Notes: generated from the letters alone by a model not told the origin. A stretch of DNA of 64,000 nucleotides from Sphingobacterium sp. UBA7855 (GCA_002500745.1 DLST01000017.1:192441-256440); one strand, 5' to 3'; numbered from the stretch's first letter, positions 26,403-35,803 are shown. Numbers and translations: made by a program.

Positions 26403-28082
26403 ATGGAAAAACTCATCTTAAAGTTTATTCTTCTGTTTCCAGGGTTTTGGAAAAGCTTAGGCATTAATTTTGAACAGTTTAAGATCATCTTACAAACAAA
26501 AATCATTTTAGAGGACCGAAAACCTATTAGTTTTCGGAGACGTAGAAAGAATAAATCCTCCTCATCGTCTTCGATTTTACAATCTGTTGTGTATCTGATG
26601 ATTGGCTTGGTATTCATGGTCATACTTGTGTCGATTCCAGATAGATATTTAGCTGTTTCTATCATGCTGCTCACCTTTATCAGTATGCTGAGTATTACAT
26701 TGGTTACTGATTTTTCACCTCTATTATTAGATACCCGAGACCATTACATCATTTTGCCGCGACCAGTTAATGACAGGACCCTATCGATTGCACGATTAAC
26801 TTTTATCGCAATAAAGCTGTCTAACCAAATAATTGCCCTAACCGCACCAGTACTTGTTTATGTATTATTTGATTGGCATATTACTTCAGTCCTTGTTTTA
26901 TGTTTACAGCTTATTTTCAGCACCTTAGTCGCTCTCATCGGTGTCAACGGATTTTACCTGATCAGTATAAAATACCTGCCCATTCAAAAGTTTAAAGATG
27001 CTATTACTTATATACAGATAGGTCTCTCACTGGTTCTTTTCCTGTCCTATTATGTTGGCCCAAATCTGATTCAATCTATTGTACAATCTCATTTGACGAT
27101 GGGACAGCTCCGATTTCTTTGGATATTTCCGAGTACATGGATTGCATCTTTTCAACCCTTGATCTTTGGAGACCAAAATTTACCGGTTATCATACTATCC
27201 ATATTGGGGGCACTCACTCCCTTTGCAGGTATCTATGCCTGTATCAAGTTATTCTCTCGTGGATTTAATTCAAAAATAGCAGCATTGGCAAGCGCAGACA
27301 GCTACCCCAATGAAAATTTGCCTTTGAAGCAGAATCATGGATCTAAACAGCCTGTATATAAATGGATATCCGCGAAAGTATGTTCATCCGCAGTTGAAGA
27401 GGCAGGATTTGGCATTGTATGGCTGATAAGTGCTAAAACAAGAGAATTTAAACAACAGCTCTATCCTTCGTTGGCTTATTTGCCTATTTACTTTACTTTT
27501 TTATTTATACGTACTGGAGAAGAGCTCCCAATGGCGGACAAGATATTAAAAATTCGGGATTCGGGCCTGTATATTGTTATGTTCTATCTTTCATTACTCA
27601 CCATGTTAACCGTTTTCCAGCTTATTACTCAAAGCAACAAGTATAAAGCAGCTTGGATCTATTATACGACTCCCATCCACAAGCCGGGACAGTTGATGAC
27701 CGGTGTTCTTAAGGCTTGTCTCATTAAGTATGTTTTACCTTTTAACGTCCTGTTTTTATGTATCTGTATCCCCTTATTTGGTCTCAATTCAATTAATGAT
27801 CTCCTATTATCTTCTGCAGTTGGCGGCATTGAAAGCATTTTGATTATGCTTTTTATGGTCAAAAACTACCCGTTTTCAAAAGCGAACCAATCCAATTCTA
27901 AAGCAATAACCAATTTATTCATCTTAGGTCTTTTGGGGATATTGGGCTTCTTACATAAAACAATCTTCCATTTCGAAACGCTAATTTGGATCTTAGCCGG
28001 ACTCGGATGGATCATATTCTTTTTGATGTTAAAGTATTTAAAGAAAGAAGATTGGAAAAGCCTTGCTTATGACGACAATTGA
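26403..28082 (+). CDS. ABC transporter permease, large integral membrane protein
   Basis: From the ATG at 26403 the protein has 559 residues and about 10-12 hydrophobic segments, with a soluble loop at about 295-345 (GFNSKIAALASADSYPNENLPLKQ). An ATG at 26352 would place the start inside the ATPase gene. No solute-binding protein is encoded nearby, which argues for an exporter. The sequence recalls the YhaP/ABC-2-like permeases, but the family is not certain. Confidence 0.78.
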   Translation: MEKLILKFILLFPGFWKSLGINFEQFKIILQTKIILEDRKPISFRRRRKNKSSSSSSILQSVVYLMIGLVFMVILVSIPDRYLAVSIMLLTFISMLSITLVTDFSPLLLDTRDHYIILPRPVNDRTLSIARLTFIAIKLSNQIIALTAPVLVYVLFDWHITSVLVLCLQLIFSTLVALIGVNGFYLISIKYLPIQKFKDAITYIQIGLSLVLFLSYYVGPNLIQSIVQSHLTMGQLRFLWIFPSTWIASFQPLIFGDQNLPVIILSILGALTPFAGIYACIKLFSRGFNSKIAALASADSYPNENLPLKQNHGSKQPVYKWISAKVCSSAVEEAGFGIVWLISAKTREFKQQLYPSLAYLPIYFTFLFIRTGEELPMADKILKIRDSGLYIVMFYLSLLTMLTVFQLITQSNKYKAAWIYYTTPIHKPGQLMTGVLKACLIKYVLPFNVLFLCICIPLFGLNSINDLLLSSAVGGIESILIMLFMVKNYPFSKANQSNSKAITNLFILGLLGILGFLHKTIFHFETLIWILAGLGWIIFFLMLKYLKKEDWKSLAYDDN

Positions 28083-28293
28083 TAAAACTACAAATTGTCT
28101 ACCATCAAGGAATAACACTTGAACAGGCATTTTTGCTGAAAACGCTCAATCTCATTAGCCGAACATCTCAAGAGGCAAGCAGTATTCAGAGGGCGTGAAA
28201 AAAATAACTATTATCCATAAGGCAATAAAAAGGGCTACACTTTCCTCTAGGCACCAAAATAAGGTATTTTGTAATAGAATGAGATATTTTTAA

Positions 28294-28326
28294 TAAAAAA
28301 GCATCAACCTAAAGAGATTGATGCTT
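28294..28326 (-). terminator. Terminator of the downstream tRNA gene
   Basis: AAGCATCAA pairs with TTGATGCTT over an 10-base loop; on the minus strand six T follow. It ends five bases from the tRNA. The 200 bases between the permease stop and this site show nothing I recognise. Confidence 0.85.
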
Positions 28327-28330
28327 CTAG

Positions 28331-28404
28331 TAGCGGGGAGCAGAATCGAACTGCCGACCTTTGGGTTATGAATCCAACGCTCTAACCATCTGAGCTACCC
28401 CGCC
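28331..28404 (-). tRNA. tRNA with anticodon CAU (probable elongator tRNA-Met), copy 1
   Basis: A 74-base cloverleaf: GGCGGGG/CCCCGCT acceptor arm with a G-U pair at the end, D arm around GCTCAGATGGTTAGAGC, anticodon loop TTCATAA with CAT at 28368-28370, and T arm GGCAGTTCGATTCTGCT-like. The CCA end is not encoded. G1 pairs with T72, unlike initiator tRNA, which has an unpaired first base; the alternative is tRNA-Ile with lysidine. A promoter and a terminator flank it. Confidence 0.9.
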
Positions 28405-28415
28405 GTTTCGGTATG

Positions 28416-28445
28416 CAAATATACCACTTCATGTGTCAATTCAAA
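28416..28445 (-). promoter_or_regulatory. Promoter of tRNA copy 1
   Basis: On the minus strand TTTG (28442-28445) and TATATTTG (28416-28423) are 18 bases apart, perfect matches to the Bacteroidota consensus. Confidence 0.8.
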
Positions 28446-28697
28446 AGATTTTTTTATTTTTTTACCAATTATCTGGTATAAAAACCGTCTTTTAAGCGCA
28501 ACAAACTCATTTTTAACCAAGTAAATTTATTGTCTACAAAAAGTACATAACCTCTAAAACTTTGATCGTACCAAAAAGGTAATATTTATCAAAATAAGGA
28601 GTCAACTTTTCATAAAAAAACTTGCAATAACAAAATAAATATGTATTATTACAAATAATAAGTTTATGCAATAAAAAGCAACTTTGGAAGAGATTTG

Positions 28698-28771
28698 TAG
28701 CGGGGAGCAGAATCGAACTGCCGACCTTTGGGTTATGAATCCAACGCTCTAACCATCTGAGCTACCCCGCC
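28698..28771 (-). tRNA. tRNA with anticodon CAU (probable elongator tRNA-Met), copy 2
   Basis: The 74 bases read the same as copy 1, including the anticodon CAT and the missing CCA. It lies 293 bp upstream of copy 1 and has its own promoter. Between the two copies I see AT-rich sequence without further features; no obvious T-rich stem terminates this copy. Confidence 0.9.
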
Positions 28772-28773
28772 AT

Positions 28774-28802
28774 TTTGGGAATGCAAATATAGCTTATTTT
28801 TG
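28774..28802 (+). promoter_or_regulatory. Possible promoter of the START-like gene, overlapping the tRNA promoter
   Basis: TTTG at 28774 and TATTTTTG at 28795-28802 (17 bases apart) face opposite to the tRNA promoter at 28784-28813. The two promoters occupy the same DNA, so only one could be bound at a time. Confidence 0.4.
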
Positions 28803-28813
28803 ATTTAAACAAA
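28784..28813 (-). promoter_or_regulatory. Promoter of tRNA copy 2
   Basis: On the minus strand TTTG (28810-28813) and TATATTTG (28784-28791) are again 18 bases apart, as for copy 1. Confidence 0.8.
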
Positions 28814-28836
28814 CTAATATTAAAAAAAACATTTAT

Positions 28837-29214
28837 ATGGCAGATAAAATAAAATTCCAACTAGAATATATCATCAACTCTTCACCTAGAATTTTATTTC
28901 CGTATTTGCAAGAACCAAACGAATTGGCACAATGGTTTGCAGATGATGTAAACTATAAAGACACCGTTTATACTTTCATTTGGGATGATGAACCACACCG
29001 AGCAAAAATTGTAGCATCGAAAGAAAACAAATCTGTACGCTTTAAATGGCTCGATGATGATCCCTATTATTTCGATCTGGAGATCGACCAAGATGAACTA
29101 ACAAATGATGTTGCTCTCAAAATAACTGATTTCGCTAAAGAAGAAGATCTTGAAAACAGAAAATTAATTTGGAAAAATTCAATAGTCTATCTTCAGAGTG
29201 TTATAGGTGCATAA
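28837..29214 (+). CDS. START-like domain protein
   Basis: A 125-residue cytosolic protein of the SRPBCC/AHSA1-like fold: FQLEYIINSSPRILFPYLQEPNELAQWFADDV at the start is the typical N-terminal strand and helix of this fold, followed by several strands and a C-terminal helix. The fold binds hydrophobic ligands or partner proteins. It is found widely in Bacteroidota, and its ligand is unknown. It lies upstream of the LptF/G permease gene, from which a promoter and leader separate it. Confidence 0.78.
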   Translation: MADKIKFQLEYIINSSPRILFPYLQEPNELAQWFADDVNYKDTVYTFIWDDEPHRAKIVASKENKSVRFKWLDDDPYYFDLEIDQDELTNDVALKITDFAKEEDLENRKLIWKNSIVYLQSVIGA

Positions 29215-29222
29215 AAAAAGCC

Positions 29223-29230
29223 TATCTTTG
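29223..29230 (+). promoter_or_regulatory. -7 element before the LptF/G gene
   Basis: TATCTTTG matches TAnnTTTG exactly, 87 bases before the ATG. No good -33 TTTG is seen. Confidence 0.5.
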
Positions 29231-29240
29231 CAATATAATC

Positions 29241-29297
29241 CACCAAGGACTCCTAGGGGAGTTCTTTGGTGTAGAGATGCCTTAATGCAAAGGCATC
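29241..29297 (+). other. Two hairpins in the 5' leader of the LptF/G gene
   Basis: CACCAAGGACTCC pairs with GGGAGTTCTTTGGTG around TAG (29241-29271), and GATGCC pairs with GGCATC (29276-29297). Both lie between the -7 element and the ATG at 29317. The first has one G-T pair and a small mismatch. No T run follows, so termination is unlikely. Confidence 0.5.
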
Positions 29298-29316
29298 GAT
29301 TTGCTTAGCGTCACGG

Positions 29317-30801
29317 ATGAAAAAAGTTCATTTACTTATTCTTCAAGCTTTCATAAAACCATTTATTGTCACATTTTTCATTGTGATGTTTGTGCTATTG
29401 ATGCTTTTTCTATTCAAGTATATCGATGATTTGATTGGAAAAGGCTTCGAATGGTATACGATTATGGAGTTGATTGGCTATCAATGCGTTGTTCAAATTC
29501 AAATGGCAATGCCCTTATCCATGTTACTCTCCTCCATTATGACATTTGGAAATCTGGGTGAAAGCTATGAATTGGTTGCTATTAAGGCTGCGGGCGTATC
29601 TTTGCGCAAAGCGATGACTCCGCTATTTGTACTCGTCGGAATTTTCGCAACAAGTTCTTTTCTTTTCTCCGACTACATTCTTCCTGTAGTGAATCTGAAA
29701 ATGGGGACATTACTTACAGATGTACGTAATAAAAAGGCCGATTTCCTTATCAAACCCGGAATATTTAACAATACTATCCCAGGTTACTCCATCCGCGCCC
29801 GGGGAAAAAACAAAACGGGAACAATTCTCTACGACTTGATGATCTACGATCACCGCGGTGGCAATACGGCCAATAATGTACTTATGGCAAAAGAAGGCTA
29901 TATCTACAATTCTCCCGACAACAATTATATGATTCTTAAACTTAAGGATGGTATACGTTACGAAGAGGCACGGACTAAAAACTCCAAAACTTACGATCCA
30001 CGGCAGCAATTTACGCGATTTAAATTCAAAGAAACTGAGCAAAAGTTTGATATGGGAAGCTTTCAACAGGGTAAAACAGATGAAAACCTGTTCAAGAGCC
30101 ACCACGCCATGTTAAATTTGAAACAATTGGATATGTATATCGACTCGAACCATATTAAGTTAGATAGTATGGGAAGAGCAATTTCCCGGACATTAGATAC
30201 GCGATATAATATTTACTCGAAATATTTTAGTGCCAATCAACCTGGACAGCCCAAAGTTAAAGAAGCTAAAATCAAGCCTTTTAAAAATCTGATTGCCGAT
30301 CTTGTACCTCAAGAACAACGTTCACAGGTCACGATGAATGCACTAAACCAGTTGAATTATCTGAAGGAAGATCTGAATGGCCGTACGCTTGAATTTAAAG
30401 ATTACAAATCGAAAGATATCCGCTACCGCATTGAGTGGCATCGCAAGTTTACCCTTGCTGTTTCCTGTCTTTTATTGTTTGCGATCGGAGCGCCACTTGG
30501 TGCTATTATCAGAAAGGGAGGGCTTGGTCTTCCTGTAGTTATGGCCATTATATTCTTTCTAATTTATCATATTATTTCGACGGTAGCAGAAAAAACGGCT
30601 AAAGATGGCGCGATATCATCAGGTATGGGTATGTGGATGGCGATCATTGTATTAACACCACTTGCTGCTTTTCTAACGTACAAATCGACAACAGATTCCG
30701 CTTTATTTGATATTGATCAATACAAGTTAAAAGTAGAAGCCGCGTGGAAATGGATAAAAGAAAAGTTTTCAAAAAAGAATAATTTAAAAGAATCACATTA
30801 G
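29317..30801 (+). CDS. LptF/LptG-family permease
   Basis: A 494-residue protein of the YjgP/YjgQ family. Three transmembrane helices lie near the N-terminus (about 10-35, 60-85, 100-125), a large soluble beta-rich domain spans about 130-370, and three helices follow at about 380-460, with RIEWHRKFTLAVSCLLLFAIGAPLGAI. The family forms the inner-membrane part of the lipopolysaccharide transport complex with the LptB ATPase. LptF cannot be separated from LptG here. The central domain is longer than in proteobacterial members, which is common in this phylum. Confidence 0.9.
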   Translation: MKKVHLLILQAFIKPFIVTFFIVMFVLLMLFLFKYIDDLIGKGFEWYTIMELIGYQCVVQIQMAMPLSMLLSSIMTFGNLGESYELVAIKAAGVSLRKAMTPLFVLVGIFATSSFLFSDYILPVVNLKMGTLLTDVRNKKADFLIKPGIFNNTIPGYSIRARGKNKTGTILYDLMIYDHRGGNTANNVLMAKEGYIYNSPDNNYMILKLKDGIRYEEARTKNSKTYDPRQQFTRFKFKETEQKFDMGSFQQGKTDENLFKSHHAMLNLKQLDMYIDSNHIKLDSMGRAISRTLDTRYNIYSKYFSANQPGQPKVKEAKIKPFKNLIADLVPQEQRSQVTMNALNQLNYLKEDLNGRTLEFKDYKSKDIRYRIEWHRKFTLAVSCLLLFAIGAPLGAIIRKGGLGLPVVMAIIFFLIYHIISTVAEKTAKDGAISSGMGMWMAIIVLTPLAAFLTYKSTTDSALFDIDQYKLKVEAAWKWIKEKFSKKNNLKESH

Positions 30802-30841
30802 ATTGTGACAGGGCTATTATAAATAAATTTAGATTCTACAC

Positions 30842-30849
30842 TAACTTTG
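30842..30849 (+). promoter_or_regulatory. -7 element before ribBA
   Basis: TAACTTTG, exact match to TAnnTTTG, 23 bases before the ATG. There is no room for an FMN riboswitch in this 71-bp gap. Confidence 0.5.
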
Positions 30850-30872
30850 TATCAATTACAATATATCAATAA

Positions 30873-32087
30873 ATGGATTTCAAATTAAACACGATCGAAG
30901 AAGCGATCGCTGATATACAAGCAGGAAAAGTAGTAATCGTAGTGGATGACGAAGACCGCGAAAATGAAGGAGACTTTGTCACTGCTGCTCGCAATGCCAC
31001 TCCTGAAATCATAAACTTTATGGCCACTCACGGGCGCGGATTGGTATGTGCTCCGATAACGAAAGAAAGGGCAGATGCATTACACCTTGATCTCATGGTA
31101 GGTCAAAATACAGCGGTATACGAAACTAACTTTACTGTTTCCATTGACCTGCAGGGATATGGTTGTACTACAGGAATTTCAGCGTCAGACCGTTCGAAAA
31201 CAATTAAAGCAATGATTGATCCTAATATTCATTACGAAGAATTAGGTAGGCCAGGTCATATTTTTCCCTTAATAGCAAAAGATGGCGGCGTATTACGTCG
31301 TACTGGTCATACAGAGGCTTCAGTTGACCTGGCTCGATTAGCAGGATTTGAACCTGCAGGTGTATTGGTTGAGATTTTAAAAGAAGACGGCGAAATGGCT
31401 AGGCTTCCCGAACTTCTGGAAGTTGCTAAAAAATTCGATTTAAAGATCGTAAGTATTGAAGATCTGATCGAGTACCGCCTTAAACACGACTCGCTGATCA
31501 ATGAAGAAGTCACCGTTAATATGCCAACACAATATGGTGATTTTAAAATGAAAGCTTTTACGCAGAAAGATACTGGCGAACAGCATTTAGCGCTTTACAA
31601 AGGAGACTGGAATGAAGACGAGCCTATTTTAGTACGTGTGCATAGTTCTTGTGTTACAGGAGATATTTTTGGGTCTTGCCGATGCGATTGTGGCCCGCAG
31701 CTGCACAAAGCCATGGAAATGATCCAGCAGGAAGGTAAAGGTGTCATCGTGTATATGAATCAGGAAGGACGAGGTATCGGACTGATCAATAAATTACACG
31801 CATACAAATTGCAAGAAAATGGATTAGACACAGTAGATGCTAATGTACAGTTAGGATTTAAGGCCGATTTAAGAGACTATGGTGTAGGTGCACAGATCTT
31901 AAGAAATCTGGGGGTCACAAAAATGCGCCTTATGTCAAACAACCCTACGAAACGCGCGGGTTTGGTAGGTTATGGTCTTGAAGTTGTAGAAAATGTACCT
32001 ATTGAAATAACGGCAAATCCATTTAACGAAGAATATCTAAAAACCAAACGGGATCGTATGGGGCATACGATCATGAAAAATTTATAA
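30873..32087 (+). CDS. ribBA: 3,4-dihydroxy-2-butanone-4-phosphate synthase / GTP cyclohydrolase II
   Basis: A 404-residue fusion that opens both arms of riboflavin synthesis. The N-terminal half (1-205) has [14 protein letters not shown] and [11 protein letters not shown] of the RibB domain, with [16 protein letters not shown]. The C-terminal half is Rib[21 protein letters not shown] supplies the three zinc cysteines, and [11 protein letters not shown] follows. Both halves appear complete. It stands apart from the other rib genes. Confidence 0.97.
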   Translation: MDFKLNTIEEAIADIQAGKVVIVVDDEDRENEGDFVTAARNATPEIINFMATHGRGLVCAPITKERADALHLDLMVGQNTAVYETNFTVSIDLQGYGCTTGISASDRSKTIKAMIDPNIHYEELGRPGHIFPLIAKDGGVLRRTGHTEASVDLARLAGFEPAGVLVEILKEDGEMARLPELLEVAKKFDLKIVSIEDLIEYRLKHDSLINEEVTVNMPTQYGDFKMKAFTQKDTGEQHLALYKGDWNEDEPILVRVHSSCVTGDIFGSCRCDCGPQLHKAMEMIQQEGKGVIVYMNQEGRGIGLINKLHAYKLQENGLDTVDANVQLGFKADLRDYGVGAQILRNLGVTKMRLMSNNPTKRAGLVGYGLEVVENVPIEITANPFNEEYLKTKRDRMGHTIMKNL

Positions 32088-32098
32088 GAACAATCTCG

Positions 32099-32131
32099 AA
32101 AAAGCGGTATCTCAAAAAGTACCGCTTTTTT
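32099..32131 (+). terminator. Terminator of ribBA
   Basis: AAAAAGCGGTA pairs with TACCGCTTTTT around a 10-base loop and ends in T. Confidence 0.88.
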
Positions 32132-32220
32132 CACTCATATACGCCCTTGTCATAGTAACTCCTGCCTTTTTATGATCCTTTCATGGCAGTACTATCAATA
32201 AATAGCAGTAACTTCAACAT

Positions 32221-32616
32221 ATGGAACAACAAAGAAAACATATCATCTTTTTTGATGGGGATTGCTTGATTTGTAATCGCTTTGTTCAAATGCTATTAAG
32301 AATAGATCGTAAAAAAAAATTCTTATTTAGTTCCCTTCAGTCTGAATTTAGTAGGACCACGCTTAAAAACATCCCTAAAGACATTGATTCAATCGTTTAT
32401 TTATCTTCTGAAGGTAGTTTTATCAAAAGTGAAGCTATTCTTAAAATCATTAAGCAATTGGGTTTCCCCTACACCATATGTTATTTACTGAAGATTTTAC
32501 CCATTGGATGGAGAGATGCGATTTATGACTATTTTGCTAAAAACCGTTATCAATGGTTTGGCAAAAATGAGTCTTGTAAGATACCTTCAAAAGCTGAAAG
32601 AGAAAGATTCATTTGA
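32221..32616 (+). CDS. DCC-family thiol-disulfide oxidoreductase-like protein (DUF393)
   Basis: A 131-residue protein starting HIIFFDGDCLICNRFV, which is the defining D-G-D-C-x-x-C motif of the DCC family (Asp12, Asp14, Cys15, Cys18). The middle has FSSLQSE and the end LPIGWRDAIYDYFAKNRYQWFG, both usual for DUF393. A thioredoxin-like redox role is proposed for the family, without a known partner here. Confidence 0.88.
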   Translation: MEQQRKHIIFFDGDCLICNRFVQMLLRIDRKKKFLFSSLQSEFSRTTLKNIPKDIDSIVYLSSEGSFIKSEAILKIIKQLGFPYTICYLLKILPIGWRDAIYDYFAKNRYQWFGKNESCKIPSKAERERFI

Positions 32617-32691
32617 ACGTGAAATAAATTATTGAACAGAATTTCAGTTTGAGGTGTTTAAACTATACTTGTAACAATAAAATTTACATCG

Positions 32692-34125
32692 ATGAAAAAT
32701 AAACTTTTAATTGAGAATGCTTATATCAATGGGAAATTTATTACATCAAAACACACTTTTGACGTAATAAATCCTGCTACAGGAAAGATTATCGCTTCAT
32801 TACCCGATTTGAAAGTGGCAGATTGCAGTAAGGCAATAGATGCTGCTCACAAAGCTTGGAAAAGCTGGAAAAATACAACTGTAGTGGAACGTTCTGATAT
32901 CATCCGTAAATGGTACAATCTAATTCAAGAGCATAAGGACGATCTTGCAGAAATCATGACGTTGGAAAGTGGGAAACCACTAAGCGAATCTAAAGTTGAA
33001 GTGGATTATGGCAGTTCTTTCGTAGCGTGGTTTTCAGAAGAAGCAAAAAGAACCTACGGTGAAACGATACCTTCCCAGAAGAAAGGTAGCAGGATGATGA
33101 CAATTAAACAGGGTGTAGGTGTGGTCGCGGCAATTACACCCTGGAATTTCCCTATAGCGATGGTAACCCGTAAAGTAGCGCCTGCTTTGGCCGCTGGTTG
33201 CACAGTGGTACTCAAACCAGCTTCACAAACACCGTTTTCAGCGATCGCATTAGCGAAACTTGCTGAAGAGGCAGGCGTTCCCAAGGGGGTGATTAATGTC
33301 ATTACAGGAAAGGATAGCTCCGGGATAGGAAGAGAATTAGCGACGAACGATCTGGTGAGAAAGCTTTCTTTCACAGGATCTACCGAAGTAGGAAAAACGC
33401 TTATAGAACAATCAGCCTCGAACATCAAAAAAGTATCAATGGAGCTTGGCGGTAATGCCCCATTCCTAGTTTTTAACGATGCTGATATTGATGCTGCTGT
33501 AGAAGGTGCTCTCGCCGGTAAATTTAGAAATTCCGGGCAGACATGTGTATCGATTAATAGATTTCTTGTTCAAGAAGATGTTTACGATGAGTTTTCAATG
33601 AAACTTACCCAGTCCGTTAGTAAACTAAAGGTTGGCAATGGACTTGATAAAGGTGTCCAGGTCGGCCCACTCATCAATGCAAAAGGCTTAGAAAAAGTAC
33701 AACATCATGTACAGGATGCCATAAATCACGGTGCCGAATTGGCTACTGGAGGTAATGTAATGAAAGGCCTATTTTTCCAGCCTACTGTGCTGACGAACAT
33801 TCCAAAAGAAGCACTTATATTCAGAGAGGAGACCTTTGGCCCAGTCTGTGCCCTTTTTAGCTTTAAAACAGAAGAAGATGGCATAGCGATGGCCAACAAT
33901 ACTGAATTTGGTCTTGCCTCTTATTTCTATAGTACAAATGTCAATCGCTGTTTCCGGGTAGCTGAGCAACTTGAAGCCGGTATGGTCGGTGTCAATACAG
34001 GTCTTATTTCAAATGCGGCAGCACCTTTTGGTGGGGTAAAACAATCGGGAGTCGGTCGTGAAGGATCAAGACATGGCTTAGATGAATATATGGAATTAAA
34101 ATATATCTGTTTCGGCGGAGAATAA
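32692..34125 (+). CDS. gabD: NAD(P)-dependent succinate-semialdehyde dehydrogenase
   Basis: A 477-residue aldehyde dehydrogenase that should oxidise succinate semialdehyde to succinate. Motifs are ITPWNFP (148-154), KLSFTGSTEVGK, MELGGNAP with general base Glu251, and NSGQTCVSINR with nucleophile Cys285. The C-terminal GVKQSGVGREGSRHGLDEYMELKYIC is typical of the GabD/SSADH group. The substrate call rests on this overall similarity and is not certain. No gabT is adjacent. Confidence 0.88.
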   Translation: MKNKLLIENAYINGKFITSKHTFDVINPATGKIIASLPDLKVADCSKAIDAAHKAWKSWKNTTVVERSDIIRKWYNLIQEHKDDLAEIMTLESGKPLSESKVEVDYGSSFVAWFSEEAKRTYGETIPSQKKGSRMMTIKQGVGVVAAITPWNFPIAMVTRKVAPALAAGCTVVLKPASQTPFSAIALAKLAEEAGVPKGVINVITGKDSSGIGRELATNDLVRKLSFTGSTEVGKTLIEQSASNIKKVSMELGGNAPFLVFNDADIDAAVEGALAGKFRNSGQTCVSINRFLVQEDVYDEFSMKLTQSVSKLKVGNGLDKGVQVGPLINAKGLEKVQHHVQDAINHGAELATGGNVMKGLFFQPTVLTNIPKEALIFREETFGPVCALFSFKTEEDGIAMANNTEFGLASYFYSTNVNRCFRVAEQLEAGMVGVNTGLISNAAAPFGGVKQSGVGREGSRHGLDEYMELKYICFGGE

Positions 34126-34149
34126 AAAAGGAGCAAATTGCTCCTTTTT
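34124..34149. terminator. Bidirectional terminator between gabD and the DUF4476 gene
   Basis: AAAAAGGAGCAA pairs with TTGCTCCTTTTT with almost no loop beyond two bases, flanked by A and T runs. It touches the stop codons of both convergent genes. Confidence 0.85.
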
Positions 34150-35041
34150 ATTTTTTTAGAAAATCCAAAAGCTTTTCACGGGTTGAACTAAATGATAAGG
34201 CCTCCCCTACTTGCTCATAATTCTGCTTATCCAAACATGTTGGATAAGCATATTTAGCAAAGGTGAGCTTATTATCATCCCATATAAACAATTCCATTAA
34301 ATCGGCAATTTCGGAAACACGAAGTTGCATGTTTTGTAACTCCCGAGCAGCTAACGCGAGTTTATCCTGATCATTTTCTTTCTGATTCAATAGGTCATTC
34401 AATCGGTTAGAATCTGTTTTAAGGAATACTTCTTTATCCGGTTGACCATTTCCTTCATCTTTAGCATTTCCATGAGGGCGATCTATCCCATTACGATAAA
34501 TTTCGGATTCCTCCGGCTGCCTCTGTTTATCATTGCTCCTGTCATGATCATAGCCATTGCGATTATAGGCCGGCAATTCGCCACGACTTTCCGATTGTCT
34601 ATATGGTTCATCATACTGTTCATCGTTATAGCTATCCTGATTATCATAACGTAAATCGTTACGATAATTACTATTGCCATAACGATCAATAGGTTGCATG
34701 GATTCTAAAATAATCCCCTTGTTTCCTCTTCTGTTACTGACAGAAAACACAACGTCCATAAATTGCCCATTTCTATCGACAAGTTGTATTCCGGTGCCAT
34801 TTAATGTGCGGCGCTGCCGATCGGCAAACACAATACGCAAATTATAACTCCTATTCTTCAAATGAGATATTTTGACATCGCTTGAAGCTCTATTATTATA
34901 CAAAATGTCATTAATATAAAGGAAAAAGGGTACATCTGCAGAGTAGATATTTAATGTACCGCCCAAAGACCTGTACCGTTGCGCAAAACCTGCTACTGCT
35001 ACAATCAGCAACAAGAGCATAATTAGAATTTTTCTATACAT
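34148..35041 (-). CDS. Secreted protein with C-terminal DUF4476 domain
   Basis: A 297-residue precursor with a signal peptide (about 1-20, ending GFAQ), an N-terminal beta-rich part (25-115), an Asn/Tyr/Asp/Arg-rich low-complexity linker (about 118-205) and a helical C-terminal domain. The end, DDNKLTFAKYAYPTCLDKQNYEQVGEALSFSSTREKLLDFL, matches DUF4476. No enzymatic motif is visible. The protein is probably periplasmic or surface-bound. Confidence 0.82.
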   Translation of the reverse strand: MYRKILIMLLLLIVAVAGFAQRYRSLGGTLNIYSADVPFFLYINDILYNNRASSDVKISHLKNRSYNLRIVFADRQRRTLNGTGIQLVDRNGQFMDVVFSVSNRRGNKGIILESMQPIDRYGNSNYRNDLRYDNQDSYNDEQYDEPYRQSESRGELPAYNRNGYDHDRSNDKQRQPEESEIYRNGIDRPHGNAKDEGNGQPDKEVFLKTDSNRLNDLLNQKENDQDKLALAARELQNMQLRVSEIADLMELFIWDDNKLTFAKYAYPTCLDKQNYEQVGEALSFSSTREKLLDFLKK

Positions 35042-35105
35042 AATCCTATGCTATTTATAATCCTTCGACTCTCAAGAATTACAAAGGATTAAGAACGTGT
35101 AGCAT

Positions 35106-35657
35106 TTAACTTTTTCGCCCAACATTTTTGTTGCGATACTTTTTATAAAGCTTTACAGCCATCATCAGCGCAACTGATAAAATTAATAGTCCCAAAACGC
35201 CGAATATCCAATTCAGGGCCGATTTTAAAACTACTGTAAAAACGATCGCAAATAGTAAAACGGTAGCGAGTTCATTCCATAGCCTCAATTTTGTTGAAGA
35301 CCAATTGGACGACTCACTTTGTAGTTGAAACATAATACGCTGGCAGGAGAAATGATAAAGTATCAATCCTAAAACGAAAGTGAGCTTGACATGCATCCAG
35401 CCCATCTTCAGCAAACCCGGATTCATATAAAGCATAACAAGTGCTGCGACTACAGTGAGGTACATTGCTGGAGTGGTTATAATCCACCACAACTTACTTT
35501 CCATTACAGTAAACTGCCTATGCAAAATTCCATATTCTTCCGCAGGCCTAGATTTAGCTTCCGTATGGTAGATGAAGAGTCGGACAATATAGAACAATCC
35601 AGCCATCCAACATACTACAAAGATAATGTGAACAGCTTTTGCATATAAATAGATCAT
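35106..35657 (-). CDS. hemJ: Protoporphyrinogen oxidase HemJ (CopD-like)
   Basis: From the ATG at 35657 the protein has 183 residues and four to five transmembrane helices. The start MIYLYAKAVHIIFVVCWMAGLFYIVRLFIYHTEA matches HemJ, with conserved His10 and His31-like positions used in heme binding. HemJ oxidises protoporphyrinogen IX to protoporphyrin IX in the inner membrane. A longer start at 35687 is possible but does not fit the family. hemE lies just upstream, on the same strand but with a terminator between them. Confidence 0.87.
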   Translation of the reverse strand: MIYLYAKAVHIIFVVCWMAGLFYIVRLFIYHTEAKSRPAEEYGILHRQFTVMESKLWWIITTPAMYLTVVAALVMLYMNPGLLKMGWMHVKLTFVLGLILYHFSCQRIMFQLQSESSNWSSTKLRLWNELATVLLFAIVFTVVLKSALNWIFGVLGLLILSVALMMAVKLYKKYRNKNVGRKS

Positions 35658-35771
35658 AATTACAAAATTAAGAAAAGTTAAGAGCAATTGTCACCAACAA
35701 CTATGATTTGTATAAATGTTACATCCAATATACAAAAGTAGACTATCCACGCGTGAGGTCAGACCTGGCGC

Positions 35772-35803
35772 AAAAAAAAAACGACTCGCTTTCGCAAGTC
35801 GTT
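35772..35803 (-). terminator. Terminator of hemE
   Basis: On the minus strand AACGACT-GCG pairs with CG-AGTCGTT around a short loop, followed by at least nine T. Confidence 0.85.

Noticed and set aside
30802..30872. FMN riboswitch before ribBA
   Set aside because: The gap is only 71 bp, includes a -7 element 23 bases from the ATG, and shows none of the conserved FMN-element stems.
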